A stretch of DNA of 46,055 nt from contig JAIKVQ010000155.1 of assembly GCA_024685565.1 (NCBI GenBank), positions 1 to 46,055 of the forward strand, read 5' to 3'. This document shows positions 27,260-36,940 of this stretch, piece after piece. Under the pieces are notes generated by a model that was not told the origin of the DNA, did no database searches, and saw only the letters and a list, made by a program, of their open reading frames with translations. Every line of letters begins with the position of its first letter. Position 1 is the first letter of the stretch. Position numbers and translations under genes: made by a program. This DNA comes from Bacillota bacterium. Its GTDB lineage: Bacteria; Bacillota; Clostridia; UBA1381.

Positions 27260-28600
27260 TTATTCGGACTCCTTAGGTGTTACCTTTGGCAACTTTTTAA
27301 GCGTCTTCTCCTGCACGCTCGCGCCATATACACAAAAAACCTTGTCCGAACCCGTTATATAAATTTGTCTGATATCCCCGCTGCATTCAGCAGTAAACAC
27401 TCTTGTGGCGCTATAATTGGTTAAAACTGCATTTCTGCCGTTATTATATGCCACATATCTTGATTTAATGTTAATCGTATCAGGCATATTTTCCGTTTTT
27501 ATCGGCGGATATGCCTTTCCGTTTGCTTTTAACACAACAATTTCGCCTATTCCGTCATCATCAAAAAGAATGGCCCTGTTGCCGTTTTCAGCACGGCTAC
27601 ACATTTTTATTCTTCCGCCAAAATCATATTCCCACTTGATTTTGCCCCTAATGTTCATACTAATACACTTGTTTTCAGAAAGAAGTGACAAAGTTTCGCC
27701 GCTAAAGTCAGTTTCAAAGAAAACAGTATCCGAAAATGCATCTGTTTTGCAAATATTATTCCCTTTTACATCAAAAATCTGTATTATACTGCTTGCACCC
27801 TCATCTACACTTAAAAGTGAAATTGCAACTCTTCTCTTTTTTGATATGGCGGCATCAAGAATACCGTAAGACCCTGAATCCCAGACAAATATCTTCTTCC
27901 CGCTTTTGTTGAAAACCGCAACCTGTCCTTTATAATATTCCTTTTGAGTTACCGCAATAACGTCGCCCTTTTCCGATAAATCCGCTGTCAGAATATTTCC
28001 CTCCGTTTCAGCGGTAAACATAAGCTTTTTGCCTTTATACAGACTTATTTTCTTTCCCCCTGTTTCACTTATAAGCACATAATCGCCCTTTGTTTTAAGA
28101 ACGGGCTCCTGCATTTGTATTTTTTCACTCCACAAAAGCTTGGCTTCATTTGAAAAACGTGCATAAACGGTTTCATTAGCGCATATAATGCCGTCTTGAT
28201 AGATTTCAAATCTTGTATTTGCCGCCGCAGGAAATGCTGTAGGCAAATTCTTTGCAGCATTTGTTTCCTCCCTTACGGTCAGCTCATCATCGCCCTCCTT
28301 TGCAGAAATGGTCTCTTCTTCATAATCGGCATTTTTCTCATTTTCTGCATCTTCTAAATATGCGGGCGTCATCTGAGGCTTTGGCTCCGGCTCGGACATA
28401 TCGTCCAAATAAAGCTGTGTTTCTATCGGCAGCTTGATATTCAAAAATCCGCATATTCCGCTTATATTTCTCTTAAAATTGTTCTTATATGCGGTTATAA
28501 AAGCAGGCGGCTCACCAGATTCGATAAGTGCAAATACGGACACGAAAAAAAGACAGAATATAACCAAAATAATCTTCAAAAATCCGCTTTTCTTATTCAT
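27260..28600 (-). CDS. Membrane-anchored PQQ/beta-propeller-like protein (DUF5711-like)
   Basis: Single N-terminal TM, acidic linker, then repeated beta-strand blades (GDYVLISETGGKKISLYKGKKLMFTA..., EKGDVIAVTQKEYYKGQVAVFNKSGKKIFVW...). Confidence 0.6.
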   Translation of the reverse strand: MNKKSGFLKIILVIFCLFFVSVFALIESGEPPAFITAYKNNFKRNISGICGFLNIKLPIETQLYLDDMSEPEPKPQMTPAYLEDAENEKNADYEEETISAKEGDDELTVREETNAAKNLPTAFPAAANTRFEIYQDGIICANETVYARFSNEAKLLWSEKIQMQEPVLKTKGDYVLISETGGKKISLYKGKKLMFTAETEGNILTADLSEKGDVIAVTQKEYYKGQVAVFNKSGKKIFVWDSGSYGILDAAISKKRRVAISLLSVDEGASSIIQIFDVKGNNICKTDAFSDTVFFETDFSGETLSLLSENKCISMNIRGKIKWEYDFGGRIKMCSRAENGNRAILFDDDGIGEIVVLKANGKAYPPIKTENMPDTINIKSRYVAYNNGRNAVLTNYSATRVFTAECSGDIRQIYITGSDKVFCVYGASVQEKTLKKLPKVTPKESE

Positions 28601-29333
28601 CGTAATACACCTCCGTCAAAAATAATCCCTGCGGCGGAGCAGTTATGCCTGCTCTCTTGCGGTCACGCGATTCTATTATTTCTGGGATACTGTCAGGATT
28701 AATCTTCCCGCAGCCCGAAAAGGCAAGCGTTCCTGCGATAATACGCACCATATTATATAAAAAACCATTTCCCGTTACGGTAATTTTAATTAAATCTCCG
28801 CTTTTTTCAACATTTAATGAATAGATTTCGCGTACAGTTGTTGCTGCTGAAAAACCGCTTGCGGCAAAGCCGGCAAAATCGTGCCTGCCTATAAATGCTT
28901 TGGCTGCCTTTTTCATTTTTTCTATATCGATTTTATAGGGAAAATGCCATGAATAGTCGCATAAAAATGCATCAGGCATTGGGGAATTAAAAATGTAGTA
29001 GGTATAGCACTTTTTCTTTGCAGAAAACCGTGCATTAAAGTTTTCATCACAATCCTCTGCGCCAAGACAGACTATATCTTTTGGAAGATATGTGTTCAGC
29101 GCCAACGGAAGGCGTTCGCAAGGGATCCCGGATTCCGTTTTGAAGTTACAAACAAACTTTTTTGCGTGAACTCCTGCATCAGTTCTGCTTGAGCCCGTTA
29201 TCTGCGGTTTTGTACCCGTTATTCTGCTTACGGCAAGGCTTAGCGTTTCCTGTACGGTAGGCGCATTCTTTTGCACCTGCCAGCCATGATACATAGTGCC
29301 GTCATATTGTATAATGAGCTTTATATTACGCAT
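28593..29333 (-). CDS. truA: tRNA pseudouridine(38-40) synthase
   Basis: IQYDGTMYHGWQVQ, SSRTDAGVHAKKF, FLYNMVRIIAGTL motifs. Confidence 0.96.
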   Translation of the reverse strand: MRNIKLIIQYDGTMYHGWQVQKNAPTVQETLSLAVSRITGTKPQITGSSRTDAGVHAKKFVCNFKTESGIPCERLPLALNTYLPKDIVCLGAEDCDENFNARFSAKKKCYTYYIFNSPMPDAFLCDYSWHFPYKIDIEKMKKAAKAFIGRHDFAGFAASGFSAATTVREIYSLNVEKSGDLIKITVTGNGFLYNMVRIIAGTLAFSGCGKINPDSIPEIIESRDRKRAGITAPPQGLFLTEVYYDE

Positions 29334-29346
29334 TTTCTCCAGCCTC

Positions 29347-30156
29347 TTAAACTCTTTGAATAGCTACTACTGCTACACAAAACACAACCATAACCGCCGC
29401 AGCTACAGCGTCAAGCCACGTCATCTTCATTTGTTTCATACGAGTACGCTTATTTGCACTGTTATAGCATCGTGAATCCATCGCAATCGCCAAATCATCC
29501 GCACGCTTAAACGCGCTTATAAACAGCGGTACAAGTATCGGCACCATAGCCTTTGTACGCTTGAAAATATTTCCGCTTTCAAAATCTGCGCCCCTTGCCA
29601 TCTGAGCTTTCATAATCTTTTCAGTTTCCTCCGAAAGCGTAGGTATAAATCTTATTGCAATCGTCATCATCATCGCAATTTCGTGCGATGGCACCTTTAT
29701 AATTTCAAAAGGTTTTAAAAGTTTTTCTATTCCGTCGGTCAGCATAATCGGCGTTGTGGTAAGTGTTAAAAGCGATGTTCCCGTAACCAAGAATACCAGC
29801 CTTAAAATCATCTGCACAGCCGCTAACGTACCCTCTTTTGTTATTTTAAGCGAACTCCACAGCGCAGACCTCCATAAAACTGTATTGCCGCCCGTCATAA
29901 AAAGATTTATAACCGCTGTAAAAATCAAGATATACAGCATTGGTTTAAGACCTTTTATAATGTATCTTGGCGGAACTTTTGAAAGAAAAATAAGTGCCAG
30001 CGTGAAAGCTCCAAAAACCACATAAGCCTTAAGCGAATTTATTACGAAAAGGATTATGATATACACTATGGACAAAAGTATTTTCACACGCGGGTCCATT
30101 TTATGAATTGCGGAATTTCCGTCAACATACTGACCGATTGTTATATCCTTAAACAT
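29347..30156 (-). CDS. ecfT: ECF transporter transmembrane component EcfT
   Basis: DPRVKILLSIVY; AQMARGADFESGN (ARG motif), ADDLAIAMDSRCY; adjacent ATPases. Confidence 0.93.
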   Translation of the reverse strand: MFKDITIGQYVDGNSAIHKMDPRVKILLSIVYIIILFVINSLKAYVVFGAFTLALIFLSKVPPRYIIKGLKPMLYILIFTAVINLFMTGGNTVLWRSALWSSLKITKEGTLAAVQMILRLVFLVTGTSLLTLTTTPIMLTDGIEKLLKPFEIIKVPSHEIAMMMTIAIRFIPTLSEETEKIMKAQMARGADFESGNIFKRTKAMVPILVPLFISAFKRADDLAIAMDSRCYNSANKRTRMKQMKMTWLDAVAAAVMVVFCVAVVAIQRV

Positions 30157-31018
30157 TTTCCGCCTCCTTTATAAGCCTTGCATATAATTCGGAAGCAAAC
30201 CCTAACGTATAAATATCGGGACGTATGTCTATACCTCGGTTTATAAGCCTATGTGTAAGCTCAGTAATCTGCGGCACATCAAGACCTATTTTTCTAAGCT
30301 CATCGCTTTTTGCAAAAATTTCTGCCACCTCTCCGTACATCGCAATATGACCGTGATCCATAACAAGCACATGCTTTGAGAGTCTTGCCACGTCCTCCAT
30401 AGAATGTGATACAAACATAATTGTCATCTGCGGGTTTTCCTTGTGAAGAATAGAGAGCCTTCCCAAAATATCGTCGCGTCCCTTCGGGTCAAGTCCTGCC
30501 GTAGGCTCGTCCAGAATAAGCACCTTTGGTCTCATTGAAAGCACTCCCGCAATAGCGGCGCGCCTTTTCTGACCACCCGAAAGCTCAAACGGAGATTTTT
30601 CAAGCAACTCCTCCGAAATTCCCACCATTTGTGCGGCTCTTAAAACTCTATCCCTTATTTCTGCCTCTGAGAACCCCATATTTTTAGGACCGAACGCTAT
30701 ATCCTTATATACCGTCTCTTCAAAAAGCTGATGTTCGGGATACTGGAAAACAAGACCCACATTTTTTCTTATCTGCATAAGATTTGTTTTTGGGTCGGTT
30801 ATGTCAACACCGTCTATTTCTATTTTCCCTGACGTCGGCTTTAAAAGAGCATTAAAATGCTGTACCAAGGTGGATTTCCCTGAGCCTGTATGACCTATTA
30901 CAGCCAAAAAATCACCTGTCGGTATTTCAAAACTGACATTATCTAACGCTTTTTTTTCAAAGGGCATACCCTGTTGGTAAATATACGTAAGCCCCGATAC
31001 TTTAATCATTTTTGTCAC
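30149..31018 (-). CDS. ecfA2: ECF transporter ATPase EcfA2
   Basis: Walker A GHTGSGKSTLVQHFNALLKP, LSGGQKRRAAIAGVL, LILDEPTAGLDP. Confidence 0.93.
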   Translation of the reverse strand: MTKMIKVSGLTYIYQQGMPFEKKALDNVSFEIPTGDFLAVIGHTGSGKSTLVQHFNALLKPTSGKIEIDGVDITDPKTNLMQIRKNVGLVFQYPEHQLFEETVYKDIAFGPKNMGFSEAEIRDRVLRAAQMVGISEELLEKSPFELSGGQKRRAAIAGVLSMRPKVLILDEPTAGLDPKGRDDILGRLSILHKENPQMTIMFVSHSMEDVARLSKHVLVMDHGHIAMYGEVAEIFAKSDELRKIGLDVPQITELTHRLINRGIDIRPDIYTLGFASELYARLIKEAENV

Positions 31019-31847
31019 CTTTTATTTTTTCAATAATTGCCTCTTCGCACTCTTCAACCGTTATCACATCGCCAGGCAGATCAATTCCCTGCTTTCTAAG
31101 TTCAAAAATAAGCTCAGTTACCTGCGGTACGTCAAGACCGAATCTCTTTATTTTTTCTACCTCTGAAAAGATTTTCTTTGGCACATCATCCATAACGATT
31201 TTTCCGTGGTCAATAACTACAACTCTATCGGCAAGCGCTGCCTCTTCCATAAAATGTGTTATCAAAACAACCGTCATATTGCGCGTTTTATTGAGTTTTT
31301 TTATTGTTTTTATAACCTCGCGTCTGCCCTTTGGGTCAAGCATCGCCGTAGGCTCGTCTAAAATAATGCACTCAGGCTCCATGGCAAGGACTGCGGCTAT
31401 TGCTACACGCTGTTTTTGACCTCCCGAAAGTCTTGAAGGCGAGCTTTTTGCAAATTCCGACATGTTGACAACAGAAAGACATTCATCAACGCGCTTTCTT
31501 ATCTCGTCCGGCGCAACGCCAAGGTTTTCGGGAGCAAAAGCCACCTCGTCCTCTACTATTGCCGCAACCATCTGATTGTCAGGATTTTGAAAAACCATGC
31601 CGGCGGTACTTCTTATATCAAAAATCTTTTCTTCGTCCTTTGTGTCCATGCCCATAACATAGACTGCCCCGCCCTGAGGCAGCAAAATACCGTTAAAGGT
31701 TTTTGCAAGTGTGGATTTTCCAGAGCCGTTATGCCCTAAAACAGCCACAAAGCTTCCCTTTTCAACGTGCAGACTCAAATCCTCTATAGTATAACGTCTC
31801 GGCTCATCTTCATCATAACTAAAACTTATATTCTTTGCATCAATCAT
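31002..31847 (-). CDS. ecfA1: ECF transporter ATPase EcfA1 (start corrected to MIDAKNISFSYD)
   Basis: GHNGSGKSTLAKTFNGIL, LSGGQKQRVAIAAVLAM, ILDEPTAMLDP; start overlaps upstream gene stop. Confidence 0.92.
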   Translation of the reverse strand: MIDAKNISFSYDEDEPRRYTIEDLSLHVEKGSFVAVLGHNGSGKSTLAKTFNGILLPQGGAVYVMGMDTKDEEKIFDIRSTAGMVFQNPDNQMVAAIVEDEVAFAPENLGVAPDEIRKRVDECLSVVNMSEFAKSSPSRLSGGQKQRVAIAAVLAMEPECIILDEPTAMLDPKGRREVIKTIKKLNKTRNMTVVLITHFMEEAALADRVVVIDHGKIVMDDVPKKIFSEVEKIKRFGLDVPQVTELIFELRKQGIDLPGDVITVEECEEAIIEKIKGDKND

Positions 31848-32722
31848 AATAATCCGTTTCCGTTCCAGCGACAGCTTATTCCGCATGGCAAAACCATATT
31901 TTTATCCTGCATAATAAGTCCGATTTCATCACAGCTTAAAGCTCCGCCAAATTTTTTCTTTAAGGTAAGCTCCAGCGTATTTTCCAAAACAGTCTTTGAA
32001 AATCCTGTTGTATACGAGTTTATAAGAAAAAACAACGGGTTATCCGAAAGTATTTTCATACAATCCTCAACAAGCGGATAAAGCTCGTCCTCTATCTTCC
32101 AAAGCTCGCCCGACGGACCTCTTCCGTAAGACGGAGGGTCCATAATTACCGCATCATATTTTTTCCCGCGCCTCACTTCGCGCGCAACAAACTTTTTAAC
32201 ATCGTCAACTATATATCTTACCGGCTTTCCCGAAAGTCCTGAGCTTTCAACATTCTCCTTTGCCCAAGAAACCATTCCGCGGGACGCGTCAACATGGCAG
32301 ACCTGTGCGCCTGCGGCTAAAGCCGCAACGGTGGCGCCTCCTGTATAGGCAAATAAATTCAGCACATTGACGGGCTTTTCCGCTTTTTTTATTAACTCCG
32401 AAAACCAGTCCCAGTTCACCGCCTGTTCAGGAAAAAGTCCCGTATGTTTAAAGCCCATAGGCTTTATGTTAAAGGTCAGATTTTTATAGCTTACCTGCCA
32501 GCGCTCGGGCATTTTCTTGTTGAAAATCTCCCAATGCCCGCCTCCCGTACTGCTCCTTCTATATGTGGCATCTGTCTTATTCCAAAGCCTCTCATTTGAT
32601 TTCTCAGACCAGATTGCCTGCGGCTCGGGACGGCGCAATAAAACATTTCTCCAATATTCAAGCTTTTCTCCGCCTGCTGCGTCTATTAAAGTGTAGTCTT
32701 TCCATTCATCTGCACACCACAT
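31844..32722 (-). CDS. Class I SAM-dependent methyltransferase (RlmI/COG1092-like)
   Basis: NLFAYTGGATVAALAAGAQVCHVDASRGMVSWAKEN, DAVIMDPPSYGRGPSGE. Confidence 0.85.
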   Translation of the reverse strand: MWCADEWKDYTLIDAAGGEKLEYWRNVLLRRPEPQAIWSEKSNERLWNKTDATYRRSSTGGGHWEIFNKKMPERWQVSYKNLTFNIKPMGFKHTGLFPEQAVNWDWFSELIKKAEKPVNVLNLFAYTGGATVAALAAGAQVCHVDASRGMVSWAKENVESSGLSGKPVRYIVDDVKKFVAREVRRGKKYDAVIMDPPSYGRGPSGELWKIEDELYPLVEDCMKILSDNPLFFLINSYTTGFSKTVLENTLELTLKKKFGGALSCDEIGLIMQDKNMVLPCGISCRWNGNGLL

Positions 32723-32734
32723 AGCGTTCCCCTA

Positions 32735-33322
32735 CTATTTTTTTATCTTTAGAAGTCTTACGATAATAGGAGTGAAAAAGATATTTATACCCATCTCAAC
32801 CAAAAAGTTTACGCCGACAAAGGCAATTATTATAAATTGTCCAATGCTGCCTTCCCAGCCCGCCGACTGTGCGATTTGTGACACTGTATCCATAAAAAAC
32901 ACCAAACATCCAATCAGGAAAATCCCCGTATTTACAACAGGGCAGACAACAGCAGCAGCTATAACCGCTAAGTATTCATTTGAAACTTTTCTTACAGCAT
33001 TATACACAATTCCTGCTGCCAAACCACAGCCAATACCTTTTAGAAGTACCGTTATGATTGTACCAGGAACGTTGACAGCTAAGAATATTGCCGCATCTCC
33101 GCTTGCAAGCACAGCGACTCCGAAAACAAATCCAAGCCATGCCGCCACCCATGAACCGCAGGTTGCCGCTCCGATAACTATCGGAATAAGTACTGTCGAT
33201 ATTGAAAATGTTCCGAACTTAATCACACAGCCGAAATATTGCAGAACAAAAACTATCGCTGTAAGTATTGATGCAAGTGTAAGCTCTTTTGTTGTCATTT
33301 TTGTTGTCATTTTTGTTGTCAT
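32735..33322 (-). CDS. ECF transporter S component-like membrane protein
   Basis: Six-TM-type protein, LTLASILTAIVFVLQYFGCVIKFGTFSISTVLIPIVIGAATCG...; near ecfA1A2T. Confidence 0.6.
   Translation of the reverse strand: MTTKMTTKMTTKELTLASILTAIVFVLQYFGCVIKFGTFSISTVLIPIVIGAATCGSWVAAWLGFVFGVAVLASGDAAIFLAVNVPGTIITVLLKGIGCGLAAGIVYNAVRKVSNEYLAVIAAAVVCPVVNTGIFLIGCLVFFMDTVSQIAQSAGWEGSIGQFIIIAFVGVNFLVEMGINIFFTPIIVRLLKIKK
33287..33322. repeat. Three perfect tandem 12 bp repeats each containing an in-frame ATG
   Basis: Plus strand (TTTTGTTGTCAT)x3 = minus strand (ATGACAACAAAA)x3, encoding MTTKMTTKMTTK at the N-terminus. Confidence 0.97.
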
Positions 33323-33358
33323 TTTAATCTCTCTCCTCTAAAAATTATAGACAGACGT

Positions 33359-33387
33359 ATTTTATCACAGTTTTACGGCAAGGTCAA
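33359..33387 (-). promoter_or_regulatory. Sigma-A-type promoter for the ECF S-like gene operon
   Basis: Minus strand TTGACC (33387-33382) - 17 bp - TAAAAT (33364-33359). Confidence 0.6.
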
Positions 33388-33439
33388 GGCACAAAATGCA
33401 AGTAATTTCCAGAGCAATGGCGCTTTTTTTGTACAATTA

Positions 33440-33468
33440 TTGAAAAAAAACGAAAAAAGTAATATAAT
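33440..33468 (+). promoter_or_regulatory. Sigma-A-type promoter for rluA-like gene
   Basis: TTGAAA - 17 bp - TATAAT, then GAGGTGG RBS and ATG at 33490. Confidence 0.65.
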
Positions 33469-33489
33469 AAAAGTATCTGAGGTGGATTT

Positions 33490-34371
33490 ATGCGTGAATT
33501 TATACTGACCGTCCCCGAAAATCTTGCAGGACGTGACATAAAATACATACTGAAAAACCATTTTGAATTTTCATCATCTTTAATTACTGCACTCAAAGAG
33601 GGTGACGGTATAATGCTTTGCGGAAAAAAAGAGTTTGTGAACAAAAAAGTTGCTTTGGGCGATATTTTAAAAATTACCCTTTTTGATAAGGCATCGGAAA
33701 ATATAACCCCTCAAAATATACCACTCGACATTTTATATGATGACGAGGACTTGCTTGCAGTAAACAAACCTCCGAAAACGCCAACACATCCCAGCATTTA
33801 CCATACAAAGGACACAGTCGCAAACGCTGTTTTATACTATTTCAAGGGCACTCCCTTTACTTTTCGTGCACCGTCACGGCTTGACCGTGACACCTCAGGT
33901 GTTTTAATTGTGGCAAAGAATGCCTGGTGCGCCGAGCGAATTTCACGGGCAATAAAAAATGGTGAATTTAAAAAGGAATATATGGCCGTATGTGTTGGCA
34001 CTCCAAAAGATATGCGCGGTACAATTTCCGCTCCGATAAAGCGTGAAAAGCAAGGAATTATAAAAAGGGTTATTTCCCCCGACGGAAAAAATGCAGTTAC
34101 TGATTATGAAGTCATTAAAACTCTCGGAAACCTTAGTCTTTTAAAATTATGCCCAAAAACAGGCAGAACGCATCAGATACGTCTGCACCTGTCACATATC
34201 GGAACACCGATTTATGGGGATTTTCTATATGGAGAAGAGGTTTTGGGAGAAAGGATACGCCTGCATTGTAAAAGCGTCAGTTTTGCTCATCCGCTAACTA
34301 AAAAACCAATCACAATAACCGCCCCTCTGCCCCATGATATGAGACTTGAAGAAATATACAAAAAATTATAG
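33490..34371 (+). CDS. RluA-family pseudouridine synthase
   Basis: APSRLDRDTSGVLIVAKN (RLDxxTSG), CPKTGRTHQIRLHLSHIGTPIYGD. Confidence 0.93.
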   Translation: MREFILTVPENLAGRDIKYILKNHFEFSSSLITALKEGDGIMLCGKKEFVNKKVALGDILKITLFDKASENITPQNIPLDILYDDEDLLAVNKPPKTPTHPSIYHTKDTVANAVLYYFKGTPFTFRAPSRLDRDTSGVLIVAKNAWCAERISRAIKNGEFKKEYMAVCVGTPKDMRGTISAPIKREKQGIIKRVISPDGKNAVTDYEVIKTLGNLSLLKLCPKTGRTHQIRLHLSHIGTPIYGDFLYGEEVLGERIRLHCKSVSFAHPLTKKPITITAPLPHDMRLEEIYKKL

Positions 34372-35511
34372 GATTTTAAATTCTTCTTCAATTTTTTTGC
34401 GTGCAGTATAAAAATGACCTTCTGCGGTATCGCCTCTGCCGCCGCCTTTTCCCGAAAGTGCGGCATTTAACTTATTGACGCTCTCCGAAACACCGTTATT
34501 TGCGGTTATTATATAGGAATATCCGTTTTCATCATCGCCTGAGAGTAGTGCAAATACTCCCCCTACGCGTTTTTTTGCCTCATTTACTATCATTCTTTGG
34601 ACATTTCTATCGCATACAGCAGAAAAAACAATAAAATTCTCCTCGGTTTTGGGTATGCTTTTAATCTCGTAAAGCGCAAGCTCGTTCAAAAGCTGTGCGT
34701 TTTTTCTTTTTTGGTCTGAAATCTGTTCCGAAAGCTTTAAAACTGCTCCAAAGACCTCATTCTGAGGTGCAGAAAGCATTCTCGAAATTTGGGCTACACT
34801 TTTTTGCTTTTGGCAGTAATCCAAAAGCGCATCCTTTCCGCAAATCATTCTTATTCTGACTCCGCCCCTGTGACGCATCATATCGGTAAATTTGATAATG
34901 CCTATTTCTCCTGTATGTTTTACGTGCGGCGCACAGCAAGCACAAACATCAACGCCGGGGATTGTCACAATCCTTATTCTTCCCAAAATCTCTTTTTTAC
35001 TTCGGTAATTTATATTTTCAAGTTCGTCCGCTTTTGGATAGCTTGCCGATATTTCAAGATTTTTATAAACAACCTCATTTGCAAGGTTTTCAAGCTCGCA
35101 AAGCTGCTCTTCGGTAATTTCCGCTCCGTAGTCTATTGTTACATCATCTTTTCCCAAGTGAAATCCTGTGTTTACAAGACTGAACCGCGAAAAGGCAAGT
35201 CCCGACACTATATGTTCGGCACTGTGATGCTGCATCTTCCGAAATCTTTCCTCAAAATGAAGCTTGCCTGTTACAGTTTTGCCTTCTTCAATGGGATTTT
35301 TTACAAGGTGATATATTTCATCATTCTCGCAAATGACCGACAAAACCTCTTCATTGTCAATCGTTCCGCTGTCGCATTCCTGACCGCCTGCCGTTGGAAA
35401 AAATGCCGTTTGGCTAAGCGTAACAAGGTATCCGTCATCTGCTTTAGTACACCTTTCTACCCTTGCCGAAAATTCACTTATATAGCTGTCCTCATAAAAT
35501 AATTTTATCAT
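34366..35511 (-). CDS. Alanyl-tRNA editing protein AlaX with DHHA1-like C-terminal domain
   Basis: FPTAGGQECDSG, MQHHSAEHIVSGL, CACCAPHVKHTGEIGIIK zinc motif, C-terminal LSGKGGGRGDTAEGH. Confidence 0.9.
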   Translation of the reverse strand: MIKLFYEDSYISEFSARVERCTKADDGYLVTLSQTAFFPTAGGQECDSGTIDNEEVLSVICENDEIYHLVKNPIEEGKTVTGKLHFEERFRKMQHHSAEHIVSGLAFSRFSLVNTGFHLGKDDVTIDYGAEITEEQLCELENLANEVVYKNLEISASYPKADELENINYRSKKEILGRIRIVTIPGVDVCACCAPHVKHTGEIGIIKFTDMMRHRGGVRIRMICGKDALLDYCQKQKSVAQISRMLSAPQNEVFGAVLKLSEQISDQKRKNAQLLNELALYEIKSIPKTEENFIVFSAVCDRNVQRMIVNEAKKRVGGVFALLSGDDENGYSYIITANNGVSESVNKLNAALSGKGGGRGDTAEGHFYTARKKIEEEFKIL

Positions 35512-35512
35512 A

Positions 35513-36880
35513 TCAGAGTCCTTTTACTGCCTTATCTACCTGTATCATTATGGCACATTCCATACGCTTTTTAAACAGCTCACAGCCGTATTCGTAAATC
35601 TTTCCTATATCGCCTGCCGCGTGATATGCGTTTGCAGCGCAGCCTCCCGAACAATAAAGCTTTGCCCAGCAATTTTTACATTCTTCTCTTGAATATGCAT
35701 TACATTTCCTGAATTTTTCGCGTAGGCTTGTGTTTGTGACACCGTCCCAGATGTCGCCCATACTGTAGCTTTCATCACCAACAAACTGATGACATGGGTA
35801 AAGTTCGCCCCATGGTGTGACTGCCATATATTCTGTCCCGGAGCCGCAACCGGAAATGCGTTTATATATACAAGGACCGTTTTCCAGGTCTATCATATAG
35901 TGGTAGAATGTAAATCCCCTGCCCTCACGGTTGCGTTTTATCATCTCATCTGCAAGAATTTCATACTGACGGAAAAGAGTCGGCAAATCCTCTTTTGTCA
36001 GGGCACATTCATCATCGGGCGCACAAACGACAGGCTCCATACTAAGTTCTTTAAATCCCAAATCCGCCATATGCAGAATATCATTTGTAAAATCGGTGTT
36101 TTTATGTGTATATGTTCCGCGTATGTAGTAGCTCTTATCACCGCGCTTTTTCACAAAATCCAAAAATTTCGGCACAATCACATCATAGCTTCCGCGGCCT
36201 AAATAATCCTTTCTAAAACGATCGTGTACCTCTCGTCTTCCGTCAAGGCTCAAAACAACATTGTTCATCTCCCTGTTGCAAAAGTCGGTTACCTCATCAT
36301 CAAGCAAAATACCGTTTGTAGTAAGCGTAAAACGGAAATTCTTTCCGTTTTCCTTTTCCTTACTTCTTGCGTATTTCACTATTTCCTTTACGACCTCAAA
36401 ATTCATAAGCGGTTCTCCGCCGAAAAAGTCAACCTCTAAATTCTTTCGGTCTCCCGAATTTTCTATAAGAAAATCTATGGCGCGCTTGCCCGTCTCAAGG
36501 CTCATAATCGCACGGTCGCCCTTATATTTCCCCTGACCTGCAAAACAATAACTGCAGTTTAGATTACAGGTATGTGCGACGTGCAGACAAAGTGCCTTTA
36601 TAACATTGTTTTTCCCCTTTAAAACATCTGCTTTATCAGCGTAAATGTCCTCACAGAAAAGCTGTTTTTGTTCCTTTAGTTTCTCTATGTCAGAAAGGCA
36701 CAAAAGGACATCATTTTCAGTTATTCCGTATTTTTTAGTGATTTCCTTTAATATTTCATCTTTTTCATTTGTTTCGTACATTCCGATAATGTCATATGCA
36801 ACGTCGTCTACCGAATGTACCGAACCGCTGAATGCATCTATTACAATGTTGTATCCGTTTTGCTTATACTGATGTATCAT
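35513..36880 (-). CDS. scfB: SCIFF-type radical SAM/SPASM thioether maturase
   Basis: RRE-like N-terminus (MIHQYKQNGYNIVIDAFSGSVHSVDDVAYDII), CNLNCSYCFAGQG (CxxxCxxC), GGEPLMNF, SPASM Cys cluster (ECKNCWAKLYCSGGCAANAY...CELFKKRMEC); adjacent SCIFF precursor. Confidence 0.93.
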   Translation of the reverse strand: MIHQYKQNGYNIVIDAFSGSVHSVDDVAYDIIGMYETNEKDEILKEITKKYGITENDVLLCLSDIEKLKEQKQLFCEDIYADKADVLKGKNNVIKALCLHVAHTCNLNCSYCFAGQGKYKGDRAIMSLETGKRAIDFLIENSGDRKNLEVDFFGGEPLMNFEVVKEIVKYARSKEKENGKNFRFTLTTNGILLDDEVTDFCNREMNNVVLSLDGRREVHDRFRKDYLGRGSYDVIVPKFLDFVKKRGDKSYYIRGTYTHKNTDFTNDILHMADLGFKELSMEPVVCAPDDECALTKEDLPTLFRQYEILADEMIKRNREGRGFTFYHYMIDLENGPCIYKRISGCGSGTEYMAVTPWGELYPCHQFVGDESYSMGDIWDGVTNTSLREKFRKCNAYSREECKNCWAKLYCSGGCAANAYHAAGDIGKIYEYGCELFKKRMECAIMIQVDKAVKGL

Positions 36881-36895
36881 CTAAAATCCCTTTCT

Positions 36896-36921
36896 AAAAA
36901 ATAACGGCTGAATTTCAGCCG
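36896..36921 (-). terminator. Intrinsic terminator/attenuator between SCIFF precursor and maturase genes
   Basis: Minus strand CGGCTGAA-A-TTCAGCCG followed by TTATTTTTT, between the scfA stop (36941) and scfB start (36880). Confidence 0.75.
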
Positions 36922-36940
36922 ATATTTTACGCATTCTCTA

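Noticed and set aside
32772-33341. 189-aa plus-strand ORF opposite the ECF S-like gene
   Set aside because: Antisense shadow ORF (Thr/Ile/Pro-rich low-complexity translation of TM codons).
34789-35502. 237-aa plus-strand ORF opposite alaX
   Set aside because: Shadow ORF antisense to a clearly conserved enzyme; no family motifs, no RBS/promoter evidence.
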